This document shows, in pieces, positions 27,873-36,933 of a stretch of 64,000 nt of DNA. This DNA comes from MFD00082-c5 sp963697995 (GTDB taxonomy: Bacteria; Chlamydiota; Chlamydiia; Chlamydiales; JAJFMB01): assembly GCA_963697995.1 (NCBI GenBank), contig OY969110.1, positions 310,001 through 374,000 on the forward strand. The letters run 5' to 3'. The notes under the pieces are model-generated. The model was not told the DNA's origin. It saw only the letters and a program-made list of their open reading frames with translations, and made no database searches. Made by a program: the position numbers and the translations under genes. Positions within the stretch are counted from its first letter, which is position 1. Each line of letters begins with the position of its first letter.

Positions 27873-29276
27873 ATGTTAAAACACCTCTACAAGGAGTCTT
27901 TGGGGCTTCTTACCGACTTCTACCAACTCACGATGGCATACGCCTACTGGAAGAGTGGTTTAGACAAAAAGCGTAGCGTCTTTCATTTATTTTTCAGAAA
28001 AAAGCCCTTTAAGGGGGGATTTGCACTAACCGCTGGACTTGAAGGGGTGATTGACTACATCAAAAATTTTTCCTTTAACGACTCAGATCTTGCTTACCTT
28101 GCGACCCTTAAATCGACAAACAACACCCCTCTTTTTGAAAAAGGGTTTTTAGACACCCTTAAAAACCTCAAATTCACCTCAAATATCGATGCCATCCCTG
28201 AGGGGAGGGTCGTTTTTCCCTACGAACCGCTACTTCGGATTGAAGGTGCCTTAATCGAGTGTCAACTCTTAGAGAGCGCCCTTCTTAACCTGATCAACTT
28301 TCCCTCTCTTATCGCGACGAAGGCTGCAAGACTTAAAATTGCAGCTCTCGATTCTCCTCTCATGGAGTTTGGCCTAAGACGCGCCCAAGGGATCGATGGC
28401 GCGCTTACAGCGGCAAGAGCTGCCTTTATCGGGGGGTGCACATCGACCTCGAACACTTTGGCAGGCAAACTGTTTGGCATTCCAATAGTCGGCACCCACT
28501 CCCACAGCTTTGTGATGGTGTTTGACGAAGAGGAGGAGGCGTTTCGCACCTACAGCCAACAACTTCCCGACAATTGCATCCTCCTTGTAGACACCTACAA
28601 CTCGCTCGAAGGGGTTAAAAAAGCGATTAAAATCGCTCTTGAACTTAAAGAGAGGGGAAAAGAGGTTAAGGGGATAAGGCTAGACTCGGGGGATTTACTG
28701 GTTTTGAGCCAAAAAACGAGGGCGCTTCTCAACAGCGCGGGACTTGAAAAGGTAAAAATTTTTGCAACAAACGATCTCGACGAGTATGCAATTGCCCATT
28801 TAAAGAGGGACAAAGCGCCGATCGATGTGTTTGGAGTGGGGACCAGGCTTGTGACAGCGTACGACCAGCCAGCGCTTGATGGAGTGTATAAACTTTCAGC
28901 GATCAAAGAGAATGAGACGTGGAAATACCGTCTCAAACTCTCAGAGGAGCGCGCTAAAATCTCCAACCCTGGGATCCAACAAGTGGCAAGGTATAGCCAA
29001 GGGGGAGAGTTTGTGCAAGATGTGATCTTTGATATTCACCTTGGGATAAGCCCCAATCGATGGGAAAAAGAGGAGCTCTTAATACCGATTTTCCGGGAGG
29101 GACACCTTGTGTACGAGCCCCCAGCGCTCGGAAACATTCAGATTGTGGCGGCAAATGATCTAAAACGGCTACCGGAGAACGTGAAACGGTTGGTCGATCC
29201 AGAAGAGTATCGTGTGACACTTGAGGATAAGTACAACACTTTAAAAGACGAGCTGGTCAATAGAGTGTCTCGGTAA
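27873..29276 (+). CDS. pncB: Nicotinate phosphoribosyltransferase
   Basis: An enzyme of the NAD salvage pathway that joins nicotinate and PRPP to nicotinate mononucleotide. Recognised by LLTDFYQLTMAYAYWKSG at the start, the GTHSHSFVM block holding the conserved histidine, LLVDTYNSLEGVKKAI, and the PRPP-binding GIRLDSGDL plus FGVGTRLVTAYDQPA. About 467 residues from the ATG at 27873, normal for this branch; the frame is open to a GTG at 27843 as well. For an obligate intracellular bacterium this suggests import of nicotinate or reliance on host precursor. It follows the MFS gene on the same strand after a gap of about 190 bp; a link between them is possible but unproven. Confidence 0.92.
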   Translation: MLKHLYKESLGLLTDFYQLTMAYAYWKSGLDKKRSVFHLFFRKKPFKGGFALTAGLEGVIDYIKNFSFNDSDLAYLATLKSTNNTPLFEKGFLDTLKNLKFTSNIDAIPEGRVVFPYEPLLRIEGALIECQLLESALLNLINFPSLIATKAARLKIAALDSPLMEFGLRRAQGIDGALTAARAAFIGGCTSTSNTLAGKLFGIPIVGTHSHSFVMVFDEEEEAFRTYSQQLPDNCILLVDTYNSLEGVKKAIKIALELKERGKEVKGIRLDSGDLLVLSQKTRALLNSAGLEKVKIFATNDLDEYAIAHLKRDKAPIDVFGVGTRLVTAYDQPALDGVYKLSAIKENETWKYRLKLSEERAKISNPGIQQVARYSQGGEFVQDVIFDIHLGISPNRWEKEELLIPIFREGHLVYEPPALGNIQIVAANDLKRLPENVKRLVDPEEYRVTLEDKYNTLKDELVNRVSR

Positions 29277-29324
29277 TCAAAATTTATTGATTTTATGGTT
29301 TTGGAATACAATAATACTTTTATT

Positions 29325-29855
29325 ATGATAGACAATTTGCTTTTAAGCAGTGATAGGTTAATTTTAAGAAGGGTCCAAACAACCGATACATGTTCCTTAG
29401 TGGAATTAGCAGGGGACTTTCTGGTGGCTGAAATGATGAACGGTTCGATCCCGCACCCTTATCACCTTGCAGATGCTACTGCCTGGGTTGAGAAGCATAA
29501 GGATGACTCTTCTACTTCTCAGTCGATATCTTGGGTCATTACCGACAAAAATTTTGGCAAACTGGTGGGGTCAATCCAAATCAGACTGGATGAATCTCGC
29601 TTAAGCGCCCGTTTGAGCTATTGGATTGGTCAAGTCTTCTGGAATAAAGGTTTTGCATCGGAAGCTGTTAAAAGCGTTGTTGATTTTGCCAAAACGTTAA
29701 AGCTCTCGCAATTAACAGCAGAACATTTTGAACGAAATCCTGCCTCAGGTAGAGTTTTGACGAAAGCAGGGTTCCAATTTTGCGGGAAAAGGGAATATAT
29801 CGAAAAACTGCATAATAAACCTGAAATGATGATGGAATATAAACTTCTTTTATAA
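29325..29855 (+). CDS. GNAT family N-acetyltransferase (RimJ/RimL-like)
   Basis: A 176-residue acetyltransferase from the ATG at 29325 (the frame is open to 29295). The pattern LSSDRLILRRVQTTD at the start, SARLSYWIGQVFWNKGFASEAVKSVVDFA in the acetyl-CoA site and LTAEHFERNPASGRVLTKAGFQFCG at the end is that of RimJ/RimL and related enzymes which acetylate ribosomal proteins, antibiotics or small molecules. The substrate is unknown. It follows pncB after about 50 bp. Confidence 0.87.
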   Translation: MIDNLLLSSDRLILRRVQTTDTCSLVELAGDFLVAEMMNGSIPHPYHLADATAWVEKHKDDSSTSQSISWVITDKNFGKLVGSIQIRLDESRLSARLSYWIGQVFWNKGFASEAVKSVVDFAKTLKLSQLTAEHFERNPASGRVLTKAGFQFCGKREYIEKLHNKPEMMMEYKLLL

Positions 29856-30028
29856 ATTAAAAAAACGAAATCAGCTGAAAATTATATAAGTTACACCCTT
29901 AGATTTTATTTTTCTTAATTCTTGATTAAATCTCTTTAGATTACATTTAAAACTTTTAATTTCTCTTGATCTTTATTTTTTGCCTGTATTATAAAGAAAC
30001 CTCCAAAAAACTAAGCAGGGATCAAAAA

Positions 30029-30634
30029 ATGAATATTGCACCAACATCAACCTACCCATCCTCTCTTTTGGAAATTGTAGCGACGGGGCATAACTACAGT
30101 AGGGGATCCCGAATTGCAGCGCTTAATATTTTAGCTGGGGTGCAACCAGGACTAACCTTACAAGACACACCGAAACTTACCTGCGTCATTAATGACTTAA
30201 CGCATTTCATCAGACAGGAGAGCTCTGACTATCAGCACGAAGCCCTTTCGACACTAGACCATATACTAAGTACCAAATTTCCACTTCCAGAAGACTTTGA
30301 CTACTATCGCACGTTAAACGAACTTATCGCAACCCTTGATAAAACGACCGTTCCAAAGACTCAAAGAAAGATTGCGCAGGTTATGAGCACACTTCTCACA
30401 CACATTTTGCTTAATTTGAAGATCCAAAAAGAAACTAAATTGCGAACAATTGGTCTCATCTCTGATGAGAAACGAGAAGCGATGAAAGATGTATTAGAGA
30501 GACTTGCAAAATTAAAGGAAAAAGAACAAAAGAAAATTTCTAACTCTAATGAGGATTACCATACAAACTATCTTTTAAACTACAACATCGAGGCCATAAA
30601 GCTATCTGGCAACAGACAAATCCAAACAATATAA
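30029..30634 (+). CDS. Hypothetical helical protein, probable N-terminal part of a broken gene
   Basis: About 201 residues from an ATG at 30029 preceded by GCAGGG. The protein is helical with HEAT-like phrases (SRIAALNILAGVQPG, YQHEALSTLDHIL, RKIAQVMSTLLTHIL). I do not recognise it. After the TAA stop the same frame continues for 32 coding-looking codons (SFQAAVLVLGGLTMIVADKK), then further pieces of protein-like sequence follow in shifted frames until the TPR gene at 30958. The simplest reading is that this was once a single longer gene reaching 32218 that has suffered a nonsense mutation and several single-base shifts. Confidence 0.6.
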   Translation: MNIAPTSTYPSSLLEIVATGHNYSRGSRIAALNILAGVQPGLTLQDTPKLTCVINDLTHFIRQESSDYQHEALSTLDHILSTKFPLPEDFDYYRTLNELIATLDKTTVPKTQRKIAQVMSTLLTHILLNLKIQKETKLRTIGLISDEKREAMKDVLERLAKLKEKEQKKISNSNEDYHTNYLLNYNIEAIKLSGNRQIQTI

Positions 30635-30957
30635 AGTTTTCAGGCGGCTGTTTTGGTTCTTGGGGGATTGACCATGATCGTGGCAGACAAAAAAGTGGTG
30701 ACTGGGCTTTCGATGTTTAAAGAGGCGTATTGAGCTGATCGATATTCAAAAAAGTTGGTTTCCTATTAGCTATTGAGCCTTAAAGGGCTTAGAGATTACC
30801 ACTGCCAGAACAGATAAAGACGGAATCATGAAGGCCTTATTGGGAGAAGTGAGAACACTTATGCCATGGAGAAGCAGAACAATGAAGGATTTACCAGGGT
30901 CTTCTGTCGCTCTCGAGTGTAGCGCAACTGGGAGAGACGAAGGAGATTCGGGATTTG
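30635..30957 (+). pseudogene. Decayed coding stretch linking two gene fragments
   Basis: Protein-like pieces are visible in successive frames: SFQAAVLVLGGLTMIVADKK (directly in frame after the TAA at 30632-30634), ELIDIQKSWFPISY then ALKGLEITTARTDKDGIMK (next frame, with a TGA between them), and LLSLSSVAQLGETKEIRDLM (third frame, leading straight into the TPR frame). Each change of frame is by +1. The stretch carries no other feature. Confidence 0.5.
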
Positions 30958-31977
30958 ATGCAACTTCACCTTGAAAAGGTGAAAACGAGTTCAAACGTTG
31001 AGTTAGTGAAGGGTTATGCGCGCCATTTAGCGAAAGTTTCGCAACATGGCAAGAGTGAAGAGGAGAGAGGGGAGGCGAGGCAATCGCTCTTGTCGCTTCA
31101 ATTGAACGGCGCTTACGTTGAGAGGAAGAGAGAGGGAGTGACTCCAGGATCGGCAAAACAAGTGGCGACGGCGAAGAAGATGGGTGGTTTTTCTACCTTT
31201 GACACAAAGGCGATGGAGGTCTTAAAACCGTCTCCGCAGACGCCACCAAGGGCGATACCAGCCCCGAGACAGGACCATTCGAATACGAGCCCCCAAGGCT
31301 CTCCGCCGCCTGCGAAAACCCCGCTGGCAAGCACAAGCCCCGAAGGCTCACCGCCACCAGCGACAACGACCTTTTCGAGCACAACCCCGCCAAAATACAG
31401 ACCTCCAAAACCTGCTGAGGCGCTGCTGGCAAGAGTTGTGGGGACATCTTGGGACAACTTCTGGAAAGTTTGGCTAAAGTTTGAGACTCAATGCACAGAA
31501 GAGGAGCTGGGATCTCTGACGATTTGGAAAAATAATGCGTCGAGACTTGATTGGAACCCTAGTTCATTTGAGTTGGTTGCTAAGTTTTTGAATGCACATC
31601 CGAGTTACAAACAGTTTGATTTAACGTTCTCAGACTATAAGCCTGAGGATGTGGCCAATTTCCTTCCTCAAGTGGATTGCAGAAATGACTTGGATGTCGT
31701 CTTAAGAAATGAAGAGGAATATTCGTTACTAGCCAAGGCTTTATTTAAAAATAGTTTGTACGAAGTTTCAAGAAATATCCTTGAAAAGGCAGCGAAGAGG
31801 AACCCTAGCTACATGAAGTCATGCGACTTTTTGACAAGATTGGGCCAGGTTTACAATAAGCTTGACCCAGCAAACAGCCAAAAAGCAGAAGGGTACTATA
31901 AAGAGTCTCTGAAAATAAATCCGAACCATTTTCTAACTTGGTTCCATTTCTCCTTTTTTTCTCGTACGTGCGAATAG
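30958..31977 (+). CDS. TPR protein with proline-rich linker, truncated by a frameshift
   Basis: A 339-residue frame from the ATG at 30958. A helical N-terminal part is followed by a Pro/Ser/Thr-rich linker (about 105-160) with two copies of a SPxGSPPPA phrase, a helical region with WDNFWKVWLKFE, and TPR-like repeats near the end (SQKAEGYYKESLKINPNHF). The frame then stops early. Removing one T from the seven-T run at 31954-31960 restores a frame that continues with another TPR to 32218. No signal peptide. TPR and proline-rich architecture fit a host-interacting protein, but the gene appears damaged. Confidence 0.6.
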   Translation: MQLHLEKVKTSSNVELVKGYARHLAKVSQHGKSEEERGEARQSLLSLQLNGAYVERKREGVTPGSAKQVATAKKMGGFSTFDTKAMEVLKPSPQTPPRAIPAPRQDHSNTSPQGSPPPAKTPLASTSPEGSPPPATTTFSSTTPPKYRPPKPAEALLARVVGTSWDNFWKVWLKFETQCTEEELGSLTIWKNNASRLDWNPSSFELVAKFLNAHPSYKQFDLTFSDYKPEDVANFLPQVDCRNDLDVVLRNEEEYSLLAKALFKNSLYEVSRNILEKAAKRNPSYMKSCDFLTRLGQVYNKLDPANSQKAEGYYKESLKINPNHFLTWFHFSFFSRTCE

Positions 31978-32218
31978 ACTAAAGGAAAGTGTAGATGCAA
32001 TAAGAAAAGCTGTACAAATCGATCCAAATGATTCATCTGCCCGTTACACTCTAGCTCAAAATCTTGGGCATTATTATGAATTATCTGGAAAAAAAGACCT
32101 TATCTTAATTATGGACGCTAAAAAGGAAATCGAAATTGCTTATCAGCTTGATCCAAAAAATTCGAAGATCATCGGCTTGAAGTCAACTATAAACGAATTG
32201 TACAATGAGGCAAAATAG
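31961..32218 (+). pseudogene. 3' remnant of the TPR gene in the +1 frame
   Basis: The translation VRANRLKESVDAIRKAVQID and the following PNDSSARYTLAQNLG, EIEIAYQLDPKNSKIIGLKS are classic TPR units and end at a TAG at 32216-32218. They continue the preceding gene if one T of the homopolymer at 31954-31960 is skipped. No start codon or ribosome site makes it a gene of its own. Confidence 0.7.
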
Positions 32219-32231
32219 TTTTTATTTATCA

Positions 32232-33791
32232 TCATCGATTCCATGACTCGACGATTCTGCTTGAAGTTGAGTCAGATCTCTCTCTTACTCCTGGTTGTCC
32301 ACCTACTCCTGCTCCCTCATCAGTAATATCCTCAGGAGGAGGAGGCATTACAAAAACATCATCATCATCTGTTGGCGGAAGCGGTGGTACATCCTCTTCG
32401 GTTGGCGGTGGTATTTCTTCATTCGTTCCGAAAGTCCCCGAATCTACCACGCGTATTTCTCCTCCAGAACTTTTAACAAAACGCGGATCATTAGCAATAT
32501 TTATAGGTTCTCCTGGTATGACAGCAGCTGGAGCACCAGGTGTACCTGTCGGCACCGCTTCCAAAGTTATAGTCAAATCATCTGATAACTCTGATGGCTC
32601 TCTCTGTTTTGCCGCGGCGGCCGCACCCGCAGGATCGGCGGCAGGTGTAGCGGACGTTGCCGGAGCAGAAGGGGAGTGAGAGGCAGCTGGAGCATGATGT
32701 GGTCGTGGAGACGGCGGCGGCGGTGGAGGCGGCGGACCAGCAGCTTTAGGAGCTGAGGAAGCAGGTGTTGGGGCTGCAGGTGCGGCTGTGTCATCAGCGG
32801 CTGGCGTAGCGGCAGCGGCGGCAGAAGCGGCTGTAGCAGCAGCGGCAGCGGTTGATGTTGACGCATCAGGAGCGGTAAGAATCATATTCTTTTTCATATT
32901 TGCCATGTTTTCATCGTATTCATCAATTTTATCATTACGAACAAAAAGTATTACTTTTTTTAAAGGCATGTTTGTCTTTGTATAATCAATACGGTCTTCT
33001 TCCCTTTTTTTGTAACCTTCAGGTGGCGTAATATTTTTAGTTTCAAAACCGTCAGAAACAAGAATAAATTCCTTTCCATCATTCGCATCAGCTTGTATTC
33101 GATCAACCTCTGCCTTTAAATCTTTGCTTTGAACATTTTGATTGCTTGCTGAAATACTTAAAGTAATTCCTTTACTTGCAGTTGATGCATCATTTTTCGC
33201 ATTCACGCTTTGATCTGGGCTAGTATGTTGAGACGTGTTAACTGAATTTGGCAATTTTGTGGTTTTAGAATCAGGTACACCAGCAGCTGGCGCGGCAGCA
33301 GGCGCAGCCGAAGCCCCTGTTGCTGCAGGCGCGGCAGCAGGCGCAGCCGCCGCAGGCGAAGGAGAGGTTGAGGATGACGAAGTTTGTGGCGTTGGTAAAC
33401 AAACACTACAAGCAACTCTCATCTTCTGAACAGTCTCTTTAAACTTAAAAAACTTTTCCTTATTTCCACCAAAATCATTCTCTGTTAACTCTTTTAGGCC
33501 TGGATCACCAATTTCCTGCTTGTAAGCCTTTCCTTCCCTATATACTAGGGCACTAACAGAATGGCCAGAACCACTTGAAGCCTTCAACACGTCATCAAAA
33601 CTTTTAACCAATTCATCCACGACTTGCTCACCACCAAGTTTGTCTTTAGCATACGCTTTAATCTTCTCAAGATCAGTTCCAGTCATAGCACTATATTTTG
33701 CATGGTCTTCCGCCGTAAGAGCTAGCGTCACGACATGGCCGTTCGATGTCTTTGCAGTTAAAGTCATAAGTGGTTGAGCTGTCACACTCAA
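32232..33791 (-). CDS. Ala/Pro-rich low-complexity protein, candidate secreted effector
   Basis: At least 519 residues. The N-terminal 130 residues look globular (VVTLALTAEDHAKYSAMTGTD ... GLKELTENDFGG), the rest is mostly disordered with Ala/Pro/Thr runs, an eight-proline tract (about 361-368) and acidic proline segments (EEDVPPLPP, VFVMPPPPEDITDEG). The last one resembles the FPPPP-type motifs by which ActA-like proteins bind EVH1 domains, and polyproline tracts can recruit profilin; both are inferences. Local GC content is high because of the Ala/Pro codons. A TTG at 33791 is the first start in frame, yet a strong ribosome site and ATG exist at 33831 in a frame shifted by one base, so the 5' end is probably frameshifted or misread. 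Confidence 0.75.
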   Translation of the reverse strand: MSVTAQPLMTLTAKTSNGHVVTLALTAEDHAKYSAMTGTDLEKIKAYAKDKLGGEQVVDELVKSFDDVLKASSGSGHSVSALVYREGKAYKQEIGDPGLKELTENDFGGNKEKFFKFKETVQKMRVACSVCLPTPQTSSSSTSPSPAAAAPAAAPAATGASAAPAAAPAAGVPDSKTTKLPNSVNTSQHTSPDQSVNAKNDASTASKGITLSISASNQNVQSKDLKAEVDRIQADANDGKEFILVSDGFETKNITPPEGYKKREEDRIDYTKTNMPLKKVILFVRNDKIDEYDENMANMKKNMILTAPDASTSTAAAAATAASAAAAATPAADDTAAPAAPTPASSAPKAAGPPPPPPPPSPRPHHAPAASHSPSAPATSATPAADPAGAAAAAKQREPSELSDDLTITLEAVPTGTPGAPAAVIPGEPINIANDPRFVKSSGGEIRVVDSGTFGTNEEIPPPTEEDVPPLPPTDDDDVFVMPPPPEDITDEGAGVGGQPGVRERSDSTSSRIVESWNR

Positions 33792-33828
33792 TGTACCGTG
33801 CTGGGCATGGTGGATTAACTGGTGATGT

Positions 33829-33843
33829 CATAACTGACCTCCT
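33829..33843 (-). promoter_or_regulatory. Ribosome binding site and ATG out of frame with the Ala/Pro-rich gene
   Basis: On the minus strand AGGAGG (33843-33838) stands 6 bases before an ATG (33831-33829). From this ATG the frame reads MTSPVNPPCPARYIE and stops after 47 codons, but dropping one base within the next 40 bases joins it to the 519-codon frame (LSVTAQPLMTL). This is the best ribosome site near the gene and probably marks its true start. Confidence 0.6.
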
Positions 33844-34108
33844 AATTATTAGTATCGATTTTTATTATAAAACAATTTTTATTGATTATTAAAGTTAATA
33901 TTATATAAATTTTCGTTTATTTTAGTAATCTGAGGCTTTTCGCAAAGACTTGAACTTTTATACAAACTTCCCCATAGTCTTGATTTAGCAGCAGTTCCCT
34001 TGAGAAGGGCCTCCAAGCTTAAAAATTGTTTTTAATCGGCGATACTCAAAAAAGAATCGCTTTTGTAAGGGCCAAGCGCTCTCAATTGATTACTTTTAGG
34101 AGCCTTAA

Positions 34109-34801
34109 ATGAAAACACTTCTTCTTCTTCTCCTTTTCGGACAACTTCAGGCCACTCTCTTCCTAAAAGACACCCTAAATTCGGCAAACAAAGGCGACTT
34201 TATCGTCACTAGGCAAGGCAAAACCTTCACCGCTATGATCATTCAAGAGAAAACCTCCGAAAGCATCACCATTGACGAAATCTCTGTCCCCACCACCAAA
34301 AATATCACCAACTTTACCGATTGGCTCCAAAATGGCGCTAAAGAAAATACCTCGTGGATTCAGTATCAGATCGACCCCCAATCAGGAAGAATGTTAAGCC
34401 TCTACTCCTTCACAAAAAAAGCTCAGTGCGATCCAAAAACTTCACAACAATTCCTCTCAACTCTCATCAATCTCCCCTTCAACGAAATTCCACTCAATCA
34501 AAGAAAACTTAAAGGAAATGCAAGAAAATCCTCCATACCCAAAGAAGAAGAGCTCTGGCAGCCACAAATGATCCTCAATGGTCAGATCATCAAAGGCGTC
34601 ACCTTCAACGCCTACAAAGCGCTCTGGCCTCAAGAAGGACCACAAGAGATCGCCGGAAAGGAAATCACTATCTATCTACCAAAAGACCCCAGGTATTTAA
34701 GCTACTTCCCCTACTGGATTCAGGTCGCAGGACAAGTCGAAAATGCTAAAATTCGCGTTTGCGATTCAGGAAAAAATTGTCCTCATTTACAACACCCGTA
34801 A
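34109..34801 (+). CDS. Conserved chlamydial exported protein (CT021-like position)
   Basis: A 230-residue protein with a signal peptide (MKTLLLLLLFGQLQATLFLK). The body is soluble and beta-rich (GDFIVTRQGKTFTAMIIQEKTSESITIDEI), with a C-terminal part containing GQVENAKIRVCDSGKNCP. A GGAGCC ribosome site lies before the ATG. In Chlamydia trachomatis a hypothetical protein of similar size, CT021, is next to lepB and ileS, and this gene occupies the matching place; homology is suggested by position and size only. Function unknown, location presumably periplasm or outer membrane. Confidence 0.7.
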   Translation: MKTLLLLLLFGQLQATLFLKDTLNSANKGDFIVTRQGKTFTAMIIQEKTSESITIDEISVPTTKNITNFTDWLQNGAKENTSWIQYQIDPQSGRMLSLYSFTKKAQCDPKTSQQFLSTLINLPFNEIPLNQRKLKGNARKSSIPKEEELWQPQMILNGQIIKGVTFNAYKALWPQEGPQEIAGKEITIYLPKDPRYLSYFPYWIQVAGQVENAKIRVCDSGKNCPHLQHP

Positions 34802-35035
34802 TATTTGTTCGCTTTTTGTTCGCTACTTTTTACAACTCGTTGGTTTTAAGCAGTTTTTTTTGTGGGATTCCTGTTGATCGGTTCAAAATTCCATTATTGA
34901 TGGGTTTAATGTTAAATCTTTGATTATTAGTAGATTAAGTGATAAATTTTCCTACCCAATCTCGGAGAATCTTAAAAACAAATCATTGTCAATATCTGTT
35001 TGCTTTTTTCTCTTAAACCCACTAAAATGAGCTTT

Positions 35036-36925
35036 ATGTTTTTCAAAAATAGACTACTTTCCCTTTCGAAGAGCCGCCAGATCTTCCAAAACACCTACGA
35101 TTCGTACAAAAAAGTAGGGTATCGGATGGATCCCGTAAGGTATCGGCAGATTGAAGAAGACTTAAATGCTCTCGATCAGGCTCTTCTTGCGAAGGATCGG
35201 GAAAAAGCAAGTTTACTTGCCACAAAGCTAAAAGAGTTTACCAAAGAGCATTGCAAAAAGCCTCTCCCCCTTGTGATTTTGGAGTATATTATCGGTTTTG
35301 GGTTTGCCCTTTTAATTGCAACCATCGTGCGGCAAACCTGGTTTGAGCTCTATGAGATTCCGACCGGCTCCATGAGGCCAACCCTAAGAGAGAAAGATCG
35401 CCTGACAGTCACCAAAACAGCTTTTGGAATCAACGTTCCTATGCAGACTGAGCATTTCATGTTCGATCCCAAGCTTGTCAAAAGAGGCGGAATCGTAATT
35501 TTTTCAGCCGACAACCTCCCTCTAACAGACACCGACGACAGATACTTTTGGATTTTCCCTGCCAAAAAGCGCTTTATCAAGCGTCTTGTCGGCAAACCGG
35601 GCGATTCTCTCTACTTTTATGGGGGAAAATTGTATGGGGTCGACAAAGAGGGACGCCCCTTAGAGGAGCTCCAAAACGCCCCTGAGATGCAAAAGCTTGA
35701 GTACATCCCCTTTATTGGGTTCGATGGGCATGTCGGGATCAACCCCTTTAACCAAACCACCTATAGCCATTTCAACAAATCTATTGGACGGTTTGCCATC
35801 ACTTCCTTCAACAGTTTAAGTGGCGAAGTGTTTAATGGAAAAAAATGGGTAAAAGAGCAGCCCCAAGCCCTTAAAGAGCCGCACAAAGAGATCAAAGCGT
35901 TTGCCGATTACTTTGGGATCAAAAACTTCGCCATGAGCCGCCTCTTAAATGAGGAGGAGCTTAAAAATCTCTATCCCAACGAAACGTTTGACAAAGGGGT
36001 CCTTTATTTAGAGCTTTCCCACACCCCAACTCTTTCGCAACCACTTTTCCAAAGAAGAGGGCTTGTGACAGTGCCTGTTCTTCAGCCCAAAAAAGCGATC
36101 ATTCCTTTAACTGAAGAGCACTTAAATCGCTTAATGGACACTCTTTACACCGCAAGGTTTGTAGTCAAAGAGGGGCAAGCAAAACGGTATGACGTGAGCG
36201 ATCAAACTTTCTCCCCTTTTGATGCGCGCCTTCCAGGTGTCGAAGAGGGCACTTACGAATTCTACAACGGAAAAGCGATCAAGATTGGCTCGTTTGCCAT
36301 CACCTCAGATGTTCCCAAAACAAGCGCCCTTTATAAAAGAGACCCTCAAACGATCGAGACCCTTTACAATTTAGGGATTCAATTTGACAATCATTTATCC
36401 CCCTCTAAAAATCCGTTTCTGTTTCCCAATAGATACGCTTACTTTAGAGACGGCAGCCTCTATCTCATGGGAAAAGAGATCTTAGCCCGCGATGATCCCA
36501 CTCTTGTCGCCTTTAACAAAAAAGAAGCTGAGAAAGAGCAATCTGATGCCGACTATATCGCCTTTAAAGACCTAGGTGCCCCTCTAAAAGATGGAGTGAT
36601 CGACGCTGAGTTTATTAGAACCTTTGGGATCACTGTTCCAGAAAGAAACTATCTTGTTCTTGGCGATAACCACGCGATGAGCTCAGATGGGCGCGTCTTT
36701 GGGTTTGTCCCCGAAGAGAACCTGCAAGGGGCTCCAAGCCTCATCATCTGGCCTCCAGGTGAGAGAATGGGATTCCCTAAGAACAGCCCTTATCCTACGT
36801 TTAACACGCCTCGATCAATTGTTTGGGTGATTGGTGCTCTTTCAGCTATTGCTTATTTCGGCTGGCTTGAACATCAGAAAAGACGTCCCCAATTTAAACG
36901 AAAAAAAAGTCTAAAAGAGACTTAA
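35036..36925 (+). CDS. lepB: Signal peptidase I, long chlamydial type (copy 1)
   Basis: Inner-membrane protease that removes signal peptides from exported proteins. About 629 residues from the ATG at 35036, which aligns with the second copy; the frame is open to 35000. An N-terminal cytoplasmic helix region is followed by a membrane segment (about 78-97). Catalytic Ser112 is in YEIPTGSMRPT and the general-base Lys182 is in FIKRLVGKPGD. The third box, VLGDNHAMSSDGRVFGFV, comes only after an insert of about 330 residues, giving twice the usual length, as in other Chlamydiae. A C-terminal membrane segment and a basic tail (HQKRRPQFKRKK) follow. The second copy starts 9 bp downstream. Confidence 0.93.
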   Translation: MFFKNRLLSLSKSRQIFQNTYDSYKKVGYRMDPVRYRQIEEDLNALDQALLAKDREKASLLATKLKEFTKEHCKKPLPLVILEYIIGFGFALLIATIVRQTWFELYEIPTGSMRPTLREKDRLTVTKTAFGINVPMQTEHFMFDPKLVKRGGIVIFSADNLPLTDTDDRYFWIFPAKKRFIKRLVGKPGDSLYFYGGKLYGVDKEGRPLEELQNAPEMQKLEYIPFIGFDGHVGINPFNQTTYSHFNKSIGRFAITSFNSLSGEVFNGKKWVKEQPQALKEPHKEIKAFADYFGIKNFAMSRLLNEEELKNLYPNETFDKGVLYLELSHTPTLSQPLFQRRGLVTVPVLQPKKAIIPLTEEHLNRLMDTLYTARFVVKEGQAKRYDVSDQTFSPFDARLPGVEEGTYEFYNGKAIKIGSFAITSDVPKTSALYKRDPQTIETLYNLGIQFDNHLSPSKNPFLFPNRYAYFRDGSLYLMGKEILARDDPTLVAFNKKEAEKEQSDADYIAFKDLGAPLKDGVIDAEFIRTFGITVPERNYLVLGDNHAMSSDGRVFGFVPEENLQGAPSLIIWPPGERMGFPKNSPYPTFNTPRSIVWVIGALSAIAYFGWLEHQKRRPQFKRKKSLKET

Positions 36926-36933
36926 TTTAAGCT

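Noticed and set aside
28262..29335. Several minus-strand frames opposite pncB
   Set aside because: They are shadows of a strongly conserved enzyme gene and lack recognisable protein features.
30770..31457. Minus-strand frames opposite the TPR gene (128 and 114 codons)
   Set aside because: Composition follows the plus-strand proline-rich codons; the plus strand has clear TPR and helical content.
32295..33429. Frames on both strands within the Ala/Pro-rich gene
   Set aside because: Low-complexity GC-rich repeats leave every frame open; only the 519-codon frame has a globular N-terminus.
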